14,515 bases of DNA from an uncultured Clostridia bacterium (GCA_910585795.1 CAJUFV010000022.1:1-14515), one strand, 5' to 3'; numbered from the stretch's first letter, positions 5,461 through 14,515 are shown. The notes: a model not told the origin generated them from the sequence alone. Made by a program: numbers and translations.

Positions 5461-8400
5461 CTATTTTATTCTTACATTTTTCTCACCGAATATACTTTTC
5501 AAATCATCAACCGCTCCCTGTGTGCCGTTAAACCATAATCGTCTAGGCACAACAGTCATTTTTCTTGTATCCGCAAAAAATAATCTTACCTCCATATTCC
5601 CCTGATACGGCGACAGGGCTTCCTCAACAGCTTTTAAGACATCATCATCTCTTGTGTCAAGCTGTATATAAAGTCTTTGAGGCTGCTTCTTTGATATTAA
5701 AGCCTCGTCAATTGTAACTGCCGACTGCATAAGAATTTTCGGTTCCTCATCCTCCCGTATTGAAAGTCGCGCGGAAATAGCTACAAGATTATCCTCCTGC
5801 AAAAGCGAGGAATATTCATTCAGCACCTTCGGGAATACAATACACTCAACAGAGCCGTATGTATCCTCTAACGTTAAAAATGCCATCTGCGCATTGCTTG
5901 AACGCGTTGTTTTATTTTTTCTCGACGCTATAGCCGCGCATATCAAAAGCGAGTCTCCATCCTTTAACCCGCCTTCAGCGGCATGGTAATTACCTTCATC
6001 GTCACGATGAACGCTTGACAAAATATCGCTTATATTATATTTTGTAAGTTTTTTTATTTTATCCGTATATTCCTCCATCGGATGACCGGAAAAATAAAGT
6101 CCTGTGGATTGTTTTTCCATTTTTAACATTGTTTTTTTATCCAGCTCAGGAATATCAGGAAATTCCATTTCTGTCTGCGCATCTGCGCTGTCAAATAATG
6201 ACATTTGCCCTGCCACATTGTCACGCGCGGCACGCGCTGTTCCTTCCAGTACCTTTTCATATACAGAAAGAAGCTGTGAGCGTTTTATTCCCATAGAATC
6301 AAACGCACCGCATGAAATAAGTCCCTCAAGCGCGCGTTTATTCATATCTCTGCCGGCCATACGCTCAATAAAATCAGAAAAACTCCTAAATTCCCCGTTG
6401 CTGTCACGCTCATTAACCAGATTGATTATCATTGCGCGTCCCACATTCTTAACCGCGGACAGTCCGAAACGTATACTTTTATTTTCAACAGTAAATGTAT
6501 CCTCACTTTTATTGACATCTGGAGGAAGACGGTCAATCCCCATACCCTTACAGTTGGCAATATAATGATTTATCTTATCCAGATCATCAATGCTTGATAT
6601 AAGCGAAGCCATATATTCAACAGGATAAAATGTTTTAAGATACGCTGTCTGATACGCGACAACCGCATATGCCGCCGCATGCGATTTATTAAACGCATAA
6701 TTCGCGAAATCATTAATCTCATCAAAGATAGAAACTGCCGTGTCTTCATCAATGCCGTTATTAATACATCCCGGTATTTCTCCGTCCTCGCTTCCGTAAA
6801 TAAAGTTTCTGCGCTCAATAAGCATCTGGTCAGCCTTTTTCTTGCTGATAACTCTTCTCATGGAATCAGCTTTTCCCAGCGAATACCCCGCAAGCGTACG
6901 CACTATTTCAAGAACCTGCTCCTGATATACCATACATCCATAGCTCACATTGAGAATATTTTCCAACAGCGGATGCTTATATGTGATTTTATCAGGATTT
7001 TTCTTGTTCTCTATATATCTAGGTATTTGCTCCATTGGACCCGGACGGTAAAGCGCGATTCCCGCTATAATATCCTCGAATGAATCCGGCTTCAGCTCCT
7101 GCATAAACGACTGCATTCCCGCGCTTTCCATCTGAAACACACCGTCTGTATTTCCTGAAGAAATAAGCTCGTACACTTCTTTTTTACTATAGTCTATGCT
7201 TTCAATATCCAGTTCTATTCCGCGCGTTTTCTTTATAATGTTAACAGCGTTTTCAATTACTGTCAGATTTCGCAATCCCAGAAAATCCATTTTTAAAAGT
7301 CCCAGACTTTCAACAGTATCCTTTGTAAACTGAGTTGTTATAAAATTATCAGCATTAAGCTGCAGCGGCACATAATTCACTATCGGCTCACTCGTTATAA
7401 CAACGCCAGCCGCATGAGTCGAAGCATGACGGGGAAGTCCCTCAAGCGCCATTGATGTGTCCAGCAGCTCCTTTATTTTCGGGTCATTCTCATACATCGC
7501 GCGAAGCTCAGCGCTTATATCAATAGCTTTTTGTATGGTCATCTTGAGTTCAAACGGGACCAGCTTGGCAACCCTGTCAACCTCAGCATATGGAATATTA
7601 AGGGCACGGCCCACATCACGTATTGCCAGCTTCGCCTTCATCGTACCGAAGGTAATTATCTGCGCCACCTGTCCCTCGCCGTATTTTTCGACTACATAAT
7701 CTATAACCTTCTGTCTGCCTTCCGGAGCAAAATCAATATCAATATCCGGCATACTTACACGCTCAGGATTAAGAAATCTTTCAAAAATAAGTCCATATTT
7801 TATCGGGTCAACCGTTGTTATTCCAAGACTATATGCCACAATACTTCCCGCCGCGCTTCCGCGTCCGGGACCCACCATGACGCCGTTACTCTTCGCAAAA
7901 CGAATAAAATCCCATACAATAAGAAAATAATCTACAAATCTCATATTGTTAATAACGCCAAGCTCATAATCGAGACGCTCCTGAAGCTCCTTCGGCACAG
8001 GCTCATAACGCTTTTCAAGTCCGCTCTGACAAATTTCCTTTAGATACGTGAATGCGTCTTTGCCGTCAGGAACATCAAACGCGGGCAAATGACGTGTATG
8101 AAAATCAAAATCCACATTACAGCGTTCAGCGATTTTTTCCGTATTTGTAATTGCCTCCGGAATATATTCAAACAAATCTGCCATTTCCTCAGGTGATTTT
8201 ATATAAAATTCCTCTGTATCAAATCTCATTCTGTCAGGGTCATCAACCGTTTTTTCCATCTGAATACACATCAGTACATCCTGATATCTGGCATCTTCTT
8301 TCTTCAAATAATGTATATCGTTCGTGGCGACAATATCTACTCCTGTTTCCTGTGACAGTCTTATTATTTCCGGAATTATACGCTTCTGTTCGCTTATACC

Positions 8401-8931
8401 GTGATCCTGTATTTCAAGAAAATAGTTATCCTTTCCAAGTACACTGACATATCTCTCAACAATATCCCTAGCGCCTTTATAATCATCACGTAAAATAGCC
8501 TTTGGAACCTCTCCCGCAAGACATGCGGAAAGAGCGATTATTCCCTCATGATACTCCTTTAAAAGTTCAAAATCTATTCTCGGCTTATAGTAAAAACCGT
8601 CCGTATATCCGCTTGAAACCAGCTTTATAAGATTCTGATAACCCGTCTGATTTTCAGCTAGTAGTATAAGATGACTTGTTTTATTATCAATGTCATGCAC
8701 CTTGTCAAAACGGCTTCTAGGCGCCATATATACCTCACATCCTATTATTGGATGAATACCCTGTGCCTTTGCTTCTCTGTAAAAATCAACTGCTCCGTAC
8801 ATTGAACCATGATCAGTTATCGCGCAGGAGGTCATACCAAGCTCTTTAACACGCGCAATCAGCTTTTGTATACTCGCCTCGCCGTCAAGCAGACTATATT
8901 CTGTATGTGTGTGTAAATGACAGAATCCCAT
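5461..8931 (-). CDS. dnaE: DNA polymerase III subunit alpha (DnaE)
   Basis: A 1156-residue replicative polymerase of the DnaE1 type. The N-terminal PHP domain (about 1-210) starts HLHTHTEYSLLDG and keeps ITDHG, GCEVYM and NDIHYL, so most of its metal ligands appear intact. The polymerase core shows GPGRGSAAGS near residue 354, the catalytic PDIDIDF near 395 and the third catalytic Asp in MDFLGL near 548. Beta-clamp-binding and helix-hairpin-helix regions follow, then a C-terminal OB-fold domain at about 970-1060. No exonuclease insertion is present, unlike PolC, which Firmicutes usually encode elsewhere. The ATG follows GGGGGGAG at 5 bases. It lies 12 bases after whiA, so it is probably cotranscribed with the hprK-whiA cluster. 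Confidence 0.98.
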   Translation of the reverse strand: MGFCHLHTHTEYSLLDGEASIQKLIARVKELGMTSCAITDHGSMYGAVDFYREAKAQGIHPIIGCEVYMAPRSRFDKVHDIDNKTSHLILLAENQTGYQNLIKLVSSGYTDGFYYKPRIDFELLKEYHEGIIALSACLAGEVPKAILRDDYKGARDIVERYVSVLGKDNYFLEIQDHGISEQKRIIPEIIRLSQETGVDIVATNDIHYLKKEDARYQDVLMCIQMEKTVDDPDRMRFDTEEFYIKSPEEMADLFEYIPEAITNTEKIAERCNVDFDFHTRHLPAFDVPDGKDAFTYLKEICQSGLEKRYEPVPKELQERLDYELGVINNMRFVDYFLIVWDFIRFAKSNGVMVGPGRGSAAGSIVAYSLGITTVDPIKYGLIFERFLNPERVSMPDIDIDFAPEGRQKVIDYVVEKYGEGQVAQIITFGTMKAKLAIRDVGRALNIPYAEVDRVAKLVPFELKMTIQKAIDISAELRAMYENDPKIKELLDTSMALEGLPRHASTHAAGVVITSEPIVNYVPLQLNADNFITTQFTKDTVESLGLLKMDFLGLRNLTVIENAVNIIKKTRGIELDIESIDYSKKEVYELISSGNTDGVFQMESAGMQSFMQELKPDSFEDIIAGIALYRPGPMEQIPRYIENKKNPDKITYKHPLLENILNVSYGCMVYQEQVLEIVRTLAGYSLGKADSMRRVISKKKADQMLIERRNFIYGSEDGEIPGCINNGIDEDTAVSIFDEINDFANYAFNKSHAAAYAVVAYQTAYLKTFYPVEYMASLISSIDDLDKINHYIANCKGMGIDRLPPDVNKSEDTFTVENKSIRFGLSAVKNVGRAMIINLVNERDSNGEFRSFSDFIERMAGRDMNKRALEGLISCGAFDSMGIKRSQLLSVYEKVLEGTARAARDNVAGQMSLFDSADAQTEMEFPDIPELDKKTMLKMEKQSTGLYFSGHPMEEYTDKIKKLTKYNISDILSSVHRDDEGNYHAAEGGLKDGDSLLICAAIASRKNKTTRSSNAQMAFLTLEDTYGSVECIVFPKVLNEYSSLLQEDNLVAISARLSIREDEEPKILMQSAVTIDEALISKKQPQRLYIQLDTRDDDVLKAVEEALSPYQGNMEVRLFFADTRKMTVVPRRLWFNGTQGAVDDLKSIFGEKNVRIK

Positions 8932-8943
8932 TATTACTCCCCC

Positions 8944-9801
8944 CTATATATTTTTCGCTATTTTCAAAATTCTGTTCAGGCGGTGATTAACACCCGATTT
9001 GCCTATCGGCGGATTAGTCCTTTCCCCCAGCTCCTTTAGGCTGTCCTCCGGATATTCCTCACGCAAGCTGCAAATCTCCTTAAGCACTTCCGGCAGCTTG
9101 TCCCAAAGTTTTGCTTCCTTTATTTGGCGAATTGCGTACAAATGCTTTGATGACGCTTTCGCGGCCTTATTAGTGTTAGCGTTTTCGCAGTTTACACGGC
9201 GGTTAATTGTATTTCTCATATCCTTTTCAATTTGTACTGAATATAACGCAAACGCGCCCTGAGGCGCCCCCATATATCCGAGAATATCCGCTATTTCCTC
9301 GCTTCCCTTTATATAAACAACATTATAGCCCTTACGCTGTGTTATTTTAGAAGAAAAGCCATCGTATTCAAGTGTTTGCTGAAGCAGCTCCGCATTTCTT
9401 TTGTTCTTGGTATTAAATTCCATATGATATTCCTTTTGAGGGTCAGTGACACTTCCACCGCCCAGAAAGGCGCCGCGCACAAAAGAGGAGCGGCAACAGG
9501 AAAACGGTATACCGCCTTTATGCGATATACCGTCGGCAATATTTTCCACCTGATTAATATTATTAATACATATACGCATTATCCTTGAAGAAGAAATAAC
9601 ACCAGTATCTATTCCAAAAGCCGCTAAAATATTCTTTTGTACTCTTTCTGCCACAAAAGCCTTTTCCGTGGCAAATCTGATTTCAGTATTAGTAACAAGA
9701 CCTCCGAAGCCAATAGCGCCCTCTGTTTCATATACCGCGCAGCCGGAGCAGGTATATTCAACTCCGCATAGCTTCTCCTTTATCCGTGATGAAAAAGACA
9801 T
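8944..9801 (-). CDS. whiA: WhiA, DNA-binding division and sporulation regulator
   Basis: A 285-residue protein combining an N-terminal domain related to LAGLIDADG homing endonucleases with a C-terminal helix-turn-helix. The degenerate RGAFLGGGSV at about 110-120 marks the inactive endonuclease-like fold. The C terminus, SLKELGERTNPPIGKSGVNH, is the conserved DUF199 DNA-binding segment. In Streptomyces WhiA drives sporulation septation, and in Bacillus it affects division and chromosome segregation. Start: ATG at 9801, giving the usual MSFSS opening, with AAGGGA 10 bases ahead; the TTG at 9807 is an alternative. It follows yvcK by 21 bases and precedes dnaE by 12. The yvcJ-yvcK-whiA order is conserved through Gram-positive bacteria. 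Confidence 0.96.
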   Translation of the reverse strand: MSFSSRIKEKLCGVEYTCSGCAVYETEGAIGFGGLVTNTEIRFATEKAFVAERVQKNILAAFGIDTGVISSSRIMRICINNINQVENIADGISHKGGIPFSCCRSSFVRGAFLGGGSVTDPQKEYHMEFNTKNKRNAELLQQTLEYDGFSSKITQRKGYNVVYIKGSEEIADILGYMGAPQGAFALYSVQIEKDMRNTINRRVNCENANTNKAAKASSKHLYAIRQIKEAKLWDKLPEVLKEICSLREEYPEDSLKELGERTNPPIGKSGVNHRLNRILKIAKNI

Positions 9802-9822
9802 ATACAAGCAATCCCTTCCATT

Positions 9823-10803
9823 TTATCTGTTTTCAAAATAATTCATATCAATGCCAAGACGCATTATAGTTCTTGCAAGACGACTGAAATTATGACGTAT
9901 TCTGTCATTACGAACAATCATCAGGTCACCCTCTACCAGCTTTGAGCGTGTAAGTATTTTTCTCGCGTCAATTTCCACCTCGTATGCGTTTTCCAGAGCG
10001 TATTTCTCCTTCAAGCCTGTCGGAATTCCAGCGTTATTTGCCAGAACAATATCCGCAATACCCTTATAGGAATGACGTTCTATCGCTTCAAGATGGTCAT
10101 TCACGGTATATCCTTCAGTTTCACCCGCCTGACTCATAATATTACAAACATAAATTTTTACAGCACTGCTTTTTTTTATAGCATCCACTACTCCATCAAC
10201 AAGCAAATTAGGAATTATACTTGTATAAAGACTTCCGGGGCCAAGAACTATTATATCCGCTTTTTCAAATGCTTTTATAACGCCGTCAACAGGCTTAGGT
10301 TTTTCAGGATTTAATATTAACCGTTCAATCCCGCTGTCTTTTTCTCCGCGGTGTACCCCTATTCGGGATTCACCATGTATAATATTTCCGTTTTTCAAAC
10401 GAGCGCTAAGTGTCACAGCCTCATTCGTCACCGGAAAAACAGCGCCCACAATTCCGGCAAGACGGCTGAATTTTGTCACTGCCTCGTCAAAGCTGGATGA
10501 AGTTTCATTCAGCGCGGCAAGAAACAGATTGCCCAGACTATGTCCCTTTAAGCTTCCGTCCTTAAAGCGAAAATTCATAAGCTCTCCCATTACAGGGTCA
10601 ACCTCAGCCAATGCGCTTATACAGTTGCGCACATCACCGGGAGCAAGCATTCCGAAATCATTTCTGAGCATTCCGGATGACCCTCCGTCATCCGCGACTG
10701 TAACAACCGCCGTTATATTGTGAGTATGTAATTTCAGGCCCTTCAGCATAGTTGATAGTCCTGTACCGCCGCCTATGGCGGCCACTTTTATATCTGAAAG
10801 CAT
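9823..10803 (-). CDS. yvcK: YvcK/GlmR gluconeogenesis factor (CofD-like)
   Basis: A 326-residue cytoplasmic protein of the CofD/YvcK family. The nucleotide-sugar-binding motif IGGGTGLS is at residues 10-17, followed by VADDGGSSGMLR (36-47), the GDVRNCISAL segment, and the later VLGPGSLYTSIIPNL. In Bacillus YvcK (GlmR) binds UDP-GlcNAc and stimulates GlmS, which matters for growth on gluconeogenic carbon sources and for cell-wall precursor supply; it localises in a helical pattern. The ATG at 10803 is about 15 bases after AAAGGAG, a long spacer, but no better in-frame start is visible. The gene lies between rapZ and whiA as in most Firmicutes. The 64-base gap to rapZ has a small hairpin. Confidence 0.96.
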   Translation of the reverse strand: MLSDIKVAAIGGGTGLSTMLKGLKLHTHNITAVVTVADDGGSSGMLRNDFGMLAPGDVRNCISALAEVDPVMGELMNFRFKDGSLKGHSLGNLFLAALNETSSSFDEAVTKFSRLAGIVGAVFPVTNEAVTLSARLKNGNIIHGESRIGVHRGEKDSGIERLILNPEKPKPVDGVIKAFEKADIIVLGPGSLYTSIIPNLLVDGVVDAIKKSSAVKIYVCNIMSQAGETEGYTVNDHLEAIERHSYKGIADIVLANNAGIPTGLKEKYALENAYEVEIDARKILTRSKLVEGDLMIVRNDRIRHNFSRLARTIMRLGIDMNYFENR

Positions 10804-10837
10804 ATCAACAGTAATTAACTCCTTTCATAAAGCCACG

Positions 10838-10860
10838 GTCTGAAAGAATACTATTCAGAC
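10838..10860 (-). other. Stem-loop between rapZ and yvcK
   Basis: A perfect 7-bp inverted repeat (GTCTGAA with TTCAGAC) has a 9-base loop and lies 7 bases after the rapZ stop. No T run follows on the minus strand, so it is unlikely to terminate efficiently. It ends 17 bases before the yvcK ribosome binding site region and might act as a message-stability element. Confidence 0.35.
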
Positions 10861-10867
10861 TTATATT

Positions 10868-11725
10868 CTATTCTTTACCCAAATCTCTGTATGATACATT
10901 CACGCTGTAGCCGCAGGATTTCAGATAATCAGCCAGCTTATTCGTCATTGTAACACTTCTGTGTTTCCCTCCAGTACAGCCTATAGCAATACTGAGTGAT
11001 ATTTTTCCCTCTTCAATATACAGGGGTATCATAAATGACATCATATCCTCAAGTTTAGCGATAAATCTCTGAGCGGTCGGAAAGCTCATCACATAGTCCT
11101 GGACCTCTCTGTCATTACCCGTTCTATGCTTTAACTCGTCAATATAAAACGGATTAGGAAAACACCGCACATCAAAAACAAGGTCCGCGTCAAGCGGCAT
11201 ACCATATTTAAAACCAAATGCCATTACGTTTATTTCCAATCCCTGACGCGAATCAGCGGAAGCATATATACTTTTCAGCTTCTGCAATAAATCCTGAACG
11301 CTAAGCTTTGAGGTATCAATAACATAATCCGCCGCGTTATAGAGCGCGTTCAGCATTTCACGTTCCTGCTTAATAGACGCGAGAAGTCCGTTTACATTAT
11401 CCAGAGGATGCTGCCTGCGGATTTCCTTATAACGCTTAACAAGAGTTTCGTCATCTGCATCCATATACAGCAGCATACAGTCGTATCCCTTTCTCTTCAG
11501 GTCATCAATCTGCACCAGCAGTTCATTTATCATATCACCGACACGTATATCTATAACAAGAGCAACATTATTGAAATTTCCGTTGACTGATGACAGCATT
11601 TCAGAAAACTTTGGTATCAGAACGGGAGGCATATTATCTATACAAAAATAGCCCATATCCTCTAAATATCTTATAACCTTTGTTTTTCCGCTGCCCGACA
11701 TTCCTGTTACAATTGTATACTGCAT
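10868..11725 (-). CDS. rapZ: RapZ/YvcJ nucleotide-binding protein
   Basis: A 285-residue P-loop protein. The Walker A motif GMSGSGKT is at residues 8-15, and the DNMPP segment after it is typical of the family. The C-terminal domain holds GCTGGKHRSV near residue 255, a conserved site in RapZ. In E. coli RapZ binds the sRNA GlmZ and glucosamine 6-phosphate to tune glmS; in Bacillus the homologue YvcJ hydrolyses nucleotides and affects competence. Which activity applies here is not visible. The ATG follows AAGGAG at 9 bases. It lies 13 bases after murB and is followed by yvcK, which fits a shared role around amino-sugar and wall-precursor control. Confidence 0.96.
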   Translation of the reverse strand: MQYTIVTGMSGSGKTKVIRYLEDMGYFCIDNMPPVLIPKFSEMLSSVNGNFNNVALVIDIRVGDMINELLVQIDDLKRKGYDCMLLYMDADDETLVKRYKEIRRQHPLDNVNGLLASIKQEREMLNALYNAADYVIDTSKLSVQDLLQKLKSIYASADSRQGLEINVMAFGFKYGMPLDADLVFDVRCFPNPFYIDELKHRTGNDREVQDYVMSFPTAQRFIAKLEDMMSFMIPLYIEEGKISLSIAIGCTGGKHRSVTMTNKLADYLKSCGYSVNVSYRDLGKE

Positions 11726-11738
11726 CTGTATCTTCTCC

Positions 11739-12638
11739 TTATCGTTCTCCTATAAATCTTATCTCCGGCTCCAGCATAACATTAAATTTATCAAAAACCG
11801 TTTGTTGTATATACGCAATCAAATCAAGCACATCTCCGGCCGTTGCGCCGCCCTTATTCACCACAAAGCCGGCATGCTTGTCACTAACCATTGCGCCGCC
11901 GAGCGAATATCCCATCAATCCGGAATCCTGTATCAGCTTTCCGGCAAAATATCCCTCCGGGCGTTTAAACGTGCTTCCGGCAGAAGGCTGTGCCAAAGGC
12001 TGCTTACTGCTTCTTCTCGCGTTAAGCTCAGCCATCTTTGCTTTTATTTCATCGTAATTACCGGCTTTCAGTTTAATCTTACACGAAAGAATTATATATT
12101 CTCCGTCCATAAAAATACTATGCCTGTAGCCAAAATCCAGCCGGTCAGCTTCTTCTGTTTTTATTATTCCGTCAGGACAAATAAATGTTACATTTTCTAT
12201 TATATCCTTCAGTTCTCCTCCGTAAGCGCCGGCATTCATATAAATTCCGCCGCCAAGACTTCCGGGAATACCTGAGGCAAACTCAAAGCCCGCAAGATTT
12301 GCGTCAAGTATTTTCTTAGCCAGAGCGGACATAAGAATCCCCGCGTCAGCATATACTTCATCACCTTCAATACGGCATTTTGACATACTGCTGCCTATAT
12401 GTATGACAACACCTCGTATTCCCTTATCACTCACAAGCATATTAGAACCGTTTCCCATTATCATGTACGGCACAGCTGTATCTTTGCAAAAATGAATAAT
12501 CTTTTCAATTTCTAAAGCGCTTTTTACATTTACAAACGCGTCTGCTTTTCCGCCTATACGAAAAGTAGTGTGCCTGCTCATTTCCTCGTCAAAAATCACA
12601 TTATCCGTAACAGCGGCGAGTCCTTCTCTATCTAACAT
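11739..12638 (-). CDS. murB: UDP-N-acetylenolpyruvoylglucosamine reductase
   Basis: A 299-residue FAD enzyme that reduces UDP-GlcNAc-enolpyruvate to UDP-MurNAc with NADPH, the second committed step of peptidoglycan synthesis. The FAD domain shows FRIGGKADAF, MGNGSNMLVSDKG and FASGIPGSLGGGIYMNAGAYGG (the last split across two conserved loops). Near the C terminus QPSAGSTFKRP carries the Ser proton donor, and GGAMVSDKHAGFVVN follows. It looks like a type II enzyme as in Staphylococcus and Bacillus. The start is the ATG at 12638, 6 bases after GGAGG; a 33-residue longer frame from 12737 would overlap the PHP gene and lacks family resemblance. The gap to the upstream PHP gene is 43 bases. Confidence 0.96.
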   Translation of the reverse strand: MLDREGLAAVTDNVIFDEEMSRHTTFRIGGKADAFVNVKSALEIEKIIHFCKDTAVPYMIMGNGSNMLVSDKGIRGVVIHIGSSMSKCRIEGDEVYADAGILMSALAKKILDANLAGFEFASGIPGSLGGGIYMNAGAYGGELKDIIENVTFICPDGIIKTEEADRLDFGYRHSIFMDGEYIILSCKIKLKAGNYDEIKAKMAELNARRSSKQPLAQPSAGSTFKRPEGYFAGKLIQDSGLMGYSLGGAMVSDKHAGFVVNKGGATAGDVLDLIAYIQQTVFDKFNVMLEPEIRFIGER

Positions 12639-12681
12639 ACTATACCTCCAATAAATGCGGCCGTACTCCGCCGGCATGGTA

Positions 12682-13416
12682 TTACTCCATACTCCACGAA
12701 AACAGCTTCTTGCCCTTCTCAGACATAAATTTTTCAAACGAGCTTAAATCTCTATTCATAATAAGCTTTTCAGGGAAAGAAATTTCCCTGAGCATATCCA
12801 GCGCTTTTGTATAATCTCCAATATCAAAAGCAATATGCGCATCTGAGCTTACAACAATACCCACCTCTTTTTCCTTACACAGCTGAGCAATTTTACGGCA
12901 GTTTGGTATACTTGCCTTTCTCACATAAAAAGAATGATTGTTTATTTCAATAAGCTTATGATTTTTCTTTGCCAAATCTATTATTTTTTCATAATCATAT
13001 TCCAAATCAGGCGCTCCGCTGTGACATATGACATCAATGAGAGGATTATTCACAATAGACAAATAAGCGCTTGTATTATCCTTTGCTCCGTAATCCCTGT
13101 AGCATGGCTTGTGTATGCTTGCGTTGACAACATCCAGCTTTTTCAGAATATCATATTCCAAGTCAATATTACCATCAAGGTCAACTATATTAACCTCCGC
13201 TCCATACAAAATTTTTACTCCGTAAATTTCACGCGGAATTGCTTTCAGATTCAGGAAATGCCACAGATGAACTCCATCCGGAATCGCGGGAGCATGGTCA
13301 GTTACCGCTATTGCTTCCATACCCATATCCGCGGCATATTTAGCAGTTTCCATCACCGTCGAATAAGCATGCGCGCTGGCACAGGTGTGTGTATGCGTAT
13401 CAAATAGTATCTTCAA
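12682..13416 (-). CDS. PHP-domain phosphoesterase (YcdX-like)
   Basis: A 244-residue cytoplasmic metal-dependent phosphatase. All nine ligands of the trinuclear site known from E. coli YcdX can be picked out at nearly the same numbering: His8, His10 and His16 near the start, His41 (TDH), Glu74 (GAEVN), His102 (SIHKP), His132 (CHSG), Asp192 and His194 (SDAH). The natural substrate is unknown; this is not the polymerase-linked PolX or histidinol phosphatase HisK as far as length and motifs show. The start is a TTG at 13416, 8 bases after AAGGAA, and gives the family's usual opening before DTHTHT. It lies 17 bases after hprK and 43 before murB, inside the same operon, which suggests a conserved but undefined link to wall or sugar-phosphate metabolism. 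Confidence 0.9.
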   Translation of the reverse strand: MKILFDTHTHTCASAHAYSTVMETAKYAADMGMEAIAVTDHAPAIPDGVHLWHFLNLKAIPREIYGVKILYGAEVNIVDLDGNIDLEYDILKKLDVVNASIHKPCYRDYGAKDNTSAYLSIVNNPLIDVICHSGAPDLEYDYEKIIDLAKKNHKLIEINNHSFYVRKASIPNCRKIAQLCKEKEVGIVVSSDAHIAFDIGDYTKALDMLREISFPEKLIMNRDLSSFEKFMSEKGKKLFSWSME

Positions 13417-13433
13417 TATATATCTTCCTTATC

Positions 13434-14378
13434 TTATAAATTAAGCTGACTTTCCATCTGACTCATAAGTCTGTTATTCAATTCAACCGCCGCATTATAT
13501 CCCATACGCTTCTGTCTGTTATTCATAGACGCGACCTCAACAATAACCGCGAGATTACGTCCTAGCTTTACCGGAATGGTAAGCGACGGGACATTTATAC
13601 CCATTATATTTGTAAATTCATCAACCATACCCAGTCTGTCATACTGTTTTCCGTCCTCCCACGGCTCAAGATGAATAATCATATCAATATTTTCTTCATC
13701 CTTAACCGCTCCTATACCGAATATTTCTTTTACATCTATTATACCTATTCCTCTAAGTTCAACAAAATGACGGATAATTTCAGGTGAAGAGCCTACAAGT
13801 GTATTATCCGAAATACGTTTTATCTCAACAGCATCGTCAGCAACAAGCCTGTGACCTCTTTTTACAAGCTCAATAGCCGTCTCACTTTTCCCTACACCGC
13901 TCTCACCCATAATAAGTATGCCCTCACCATATACCTCAACAAGTACGCCGTGACGCGTACGCTTCGGAGCAAGCTCCACATTGAGATACGCTATAAGAGC
14001 GCTCATAAATGCTGAAGTCGCACTTTCGCTCCTAAGAAGGGGAACGTTGTATTTCTCAGCCATTTCCAGCATTTCCGGAAATATCTGGAGCCCTCTTGTA
14101 ATAATAAGCGCGGGAATTCTATGTGAAAACAGTCTCTCTATTTTCTCGGCCCGTATCTCAGTATTAAACTGCTCAAGATACGTAAATTCAACCTTTCCCA
14201 TTATCTGAACACGATTACTGTCAAAATAATCAAAAAAACCTACCATCTGCAGTCCCGGTCTGTTTACATCCGTTCTCGAAATCATGACTGTTTCCATACC
14301 ATTAGTTTCATAAATCTTTTCCAAATCAAATTCCTCTATAATTTTTGTAAGTGGAATTCTGTATTCATCCGTTATCAT
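13434..14378 (-). CDS. hprK: HPr kinase/phosphorylase
   Basis: A 314-residue bifunctional sensor enzyme that phosphorylates Ser46 of HPr with ATP or pyrophosphate and removes it with phosphate, setting carbon catabolite repression through CcpA. The N-terminal domain spans about 1-130. The kinase domain has His143 (RHG), the Walker A loop GESGVGKS (158-165), the catalytic Asp pair 181-182 (ADDAVEI) and the HprK signature LVGSSPEIIRHFVELRGIGI (195-214). Length matches the usual 310-320 residues, so it is complete. The ATG follows AAAGGCGG at 8 bases. It is the first gene of the cluster and directly follows a strong promoter. It does not itself reveal where HPr is encoded; ptsH is not in the window. 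Confidence 0.98.
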   Translation of the reverse strand: MITDEYRIPLTKIIEEFDLEKIYETNGMETVMISRTDVNRPGLQMVGFFDYFDSNRVQIMGKVEFTYLEQFNTEIRAEKIERLFSHRIPALIITRGLQIFPEMLEMAEKYNVPLLRSESATSAFMSALIAYLNVELAPKRTRHGVLVEVYGEGILIMGESGVGKSETAIELVKRGHRLVADDAVEIKRISDNTLVGSSPEIIRHFVELRGIGIIDVKEIFGIGAVKDEENIDMIIHLEPWEDGKQYDRLGMVDEFTNIMGINVPSLTIPVKLGRNLAVIVEVASMNNRQKRMGYNAAVELNNRLMSQMESQLNL

Positions 14379-14423
14379 TTGAAAATCCGCCTTTCGTGAT
14401 ATTCCTAAATATCCTTATTATAC

Positions 14424-14452
14424 ATTATACCCCATATATAAAATTTTTTCAA
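14424..14452 (-). promoter_or_regulatory. Sigma-A promoter for the hprK cluster
   Basis: On the minus strand TTGAAA (14452-14447) and a perfect TATAAT (14429-14424) are separated by 17 bases, which is the ideal spacing. Transcription would start about 40 bases before hprK. It is the best promoter in the window and probably drives hprK through whiA and dnaE. Confidence 0.85.
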
Positions 14453-14515
14453 TAAAAATTACATAACTTTTCCGCCGGATTTACCGGTTTATTATACAGA
14501 AAACAATAATTTCAA

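Noticed and set aside
12639..12737. N-terminal extension of murB overlapping the PHP gene
   Set aside because: The 33 extra residues are not MurB-like, overlap the PHP coding region, and a strong GGAGG-ATG start lies at 12638.
14470..14505. Second promoter and CCGG repeats far upstream of hprK
   Set aside because: A TATAAT is present but its nearest TTGAAA is only 13 bases away, and the CCGG-TAAAT-CCGG repeat has a stem of just 4 bp.

Overview
The window reads as chromosomal DNA from a low-GC Firmicute of the class Clostridia, possibly a Lachnospiraceae-like gut anaerobe; that placement is an inference from protein style and gene order, not a database match. Almost everything is on the minus strand and is ordinary, conserved, vertically inherited housekeeping content. 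I see no insertion sequence, CRISPR array, tRNA or rRNA.

Minus strand, in transcription order. Positions 14452 to 8944 carry the carbon-control and cell-envelope cluster hprK, a YcdX-type PHP phosphoesterase, murB, rapZ (yvcJ), yvcK (glmR) and whiA, and it continues with a 12-base gap into dnaE (8931-5461). A clean sigma-A promoter stands in front of hprK. The spacing is tight enough for one long transcript. A 242-base gap follows dnaE. It carries a likely promoter and a leader with tiny overlapping open frames. Then come a TRAP-type tryptophan-sensing RNA-binding protein (mtrB), a 66-residue DUF2007-like protein and pfkA, closed by a strong terminator at 3707-3730. Next is a pyk group: pyruvate kinase with a C-terminal swivel-like domain, a hot-dog thioesterase and a D-2-hydroxyacid dehydrogenase. 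This group ends at a perfect 18-bp hairpin (339-379) shared with a convergent plus-strand XRE-type regulator (119-346).

Functionally the window links sensing of carbon state (HprK, YvcK, RapZ) with peptidoglycan precursor synthesis (MurB), division control (WhiA), replication (DnaE) and the two committed steps of lower and upper glycolysis (PfkA, Pyk).

The least expected item is the TRAP homologue placed ahead of pfkA, with no trp or folE gene in sight. It keeps most of the TRAP signature but has Asn where Bacillus TRAP has the RNA-contacting Arg58. Its own leader has three (G/U)AG triplets at exact 2-base spacing over a ribosome binding site, plus short Trp-containing open frames. Whether that is a regulatory system is a hypothesis to test, not a result.
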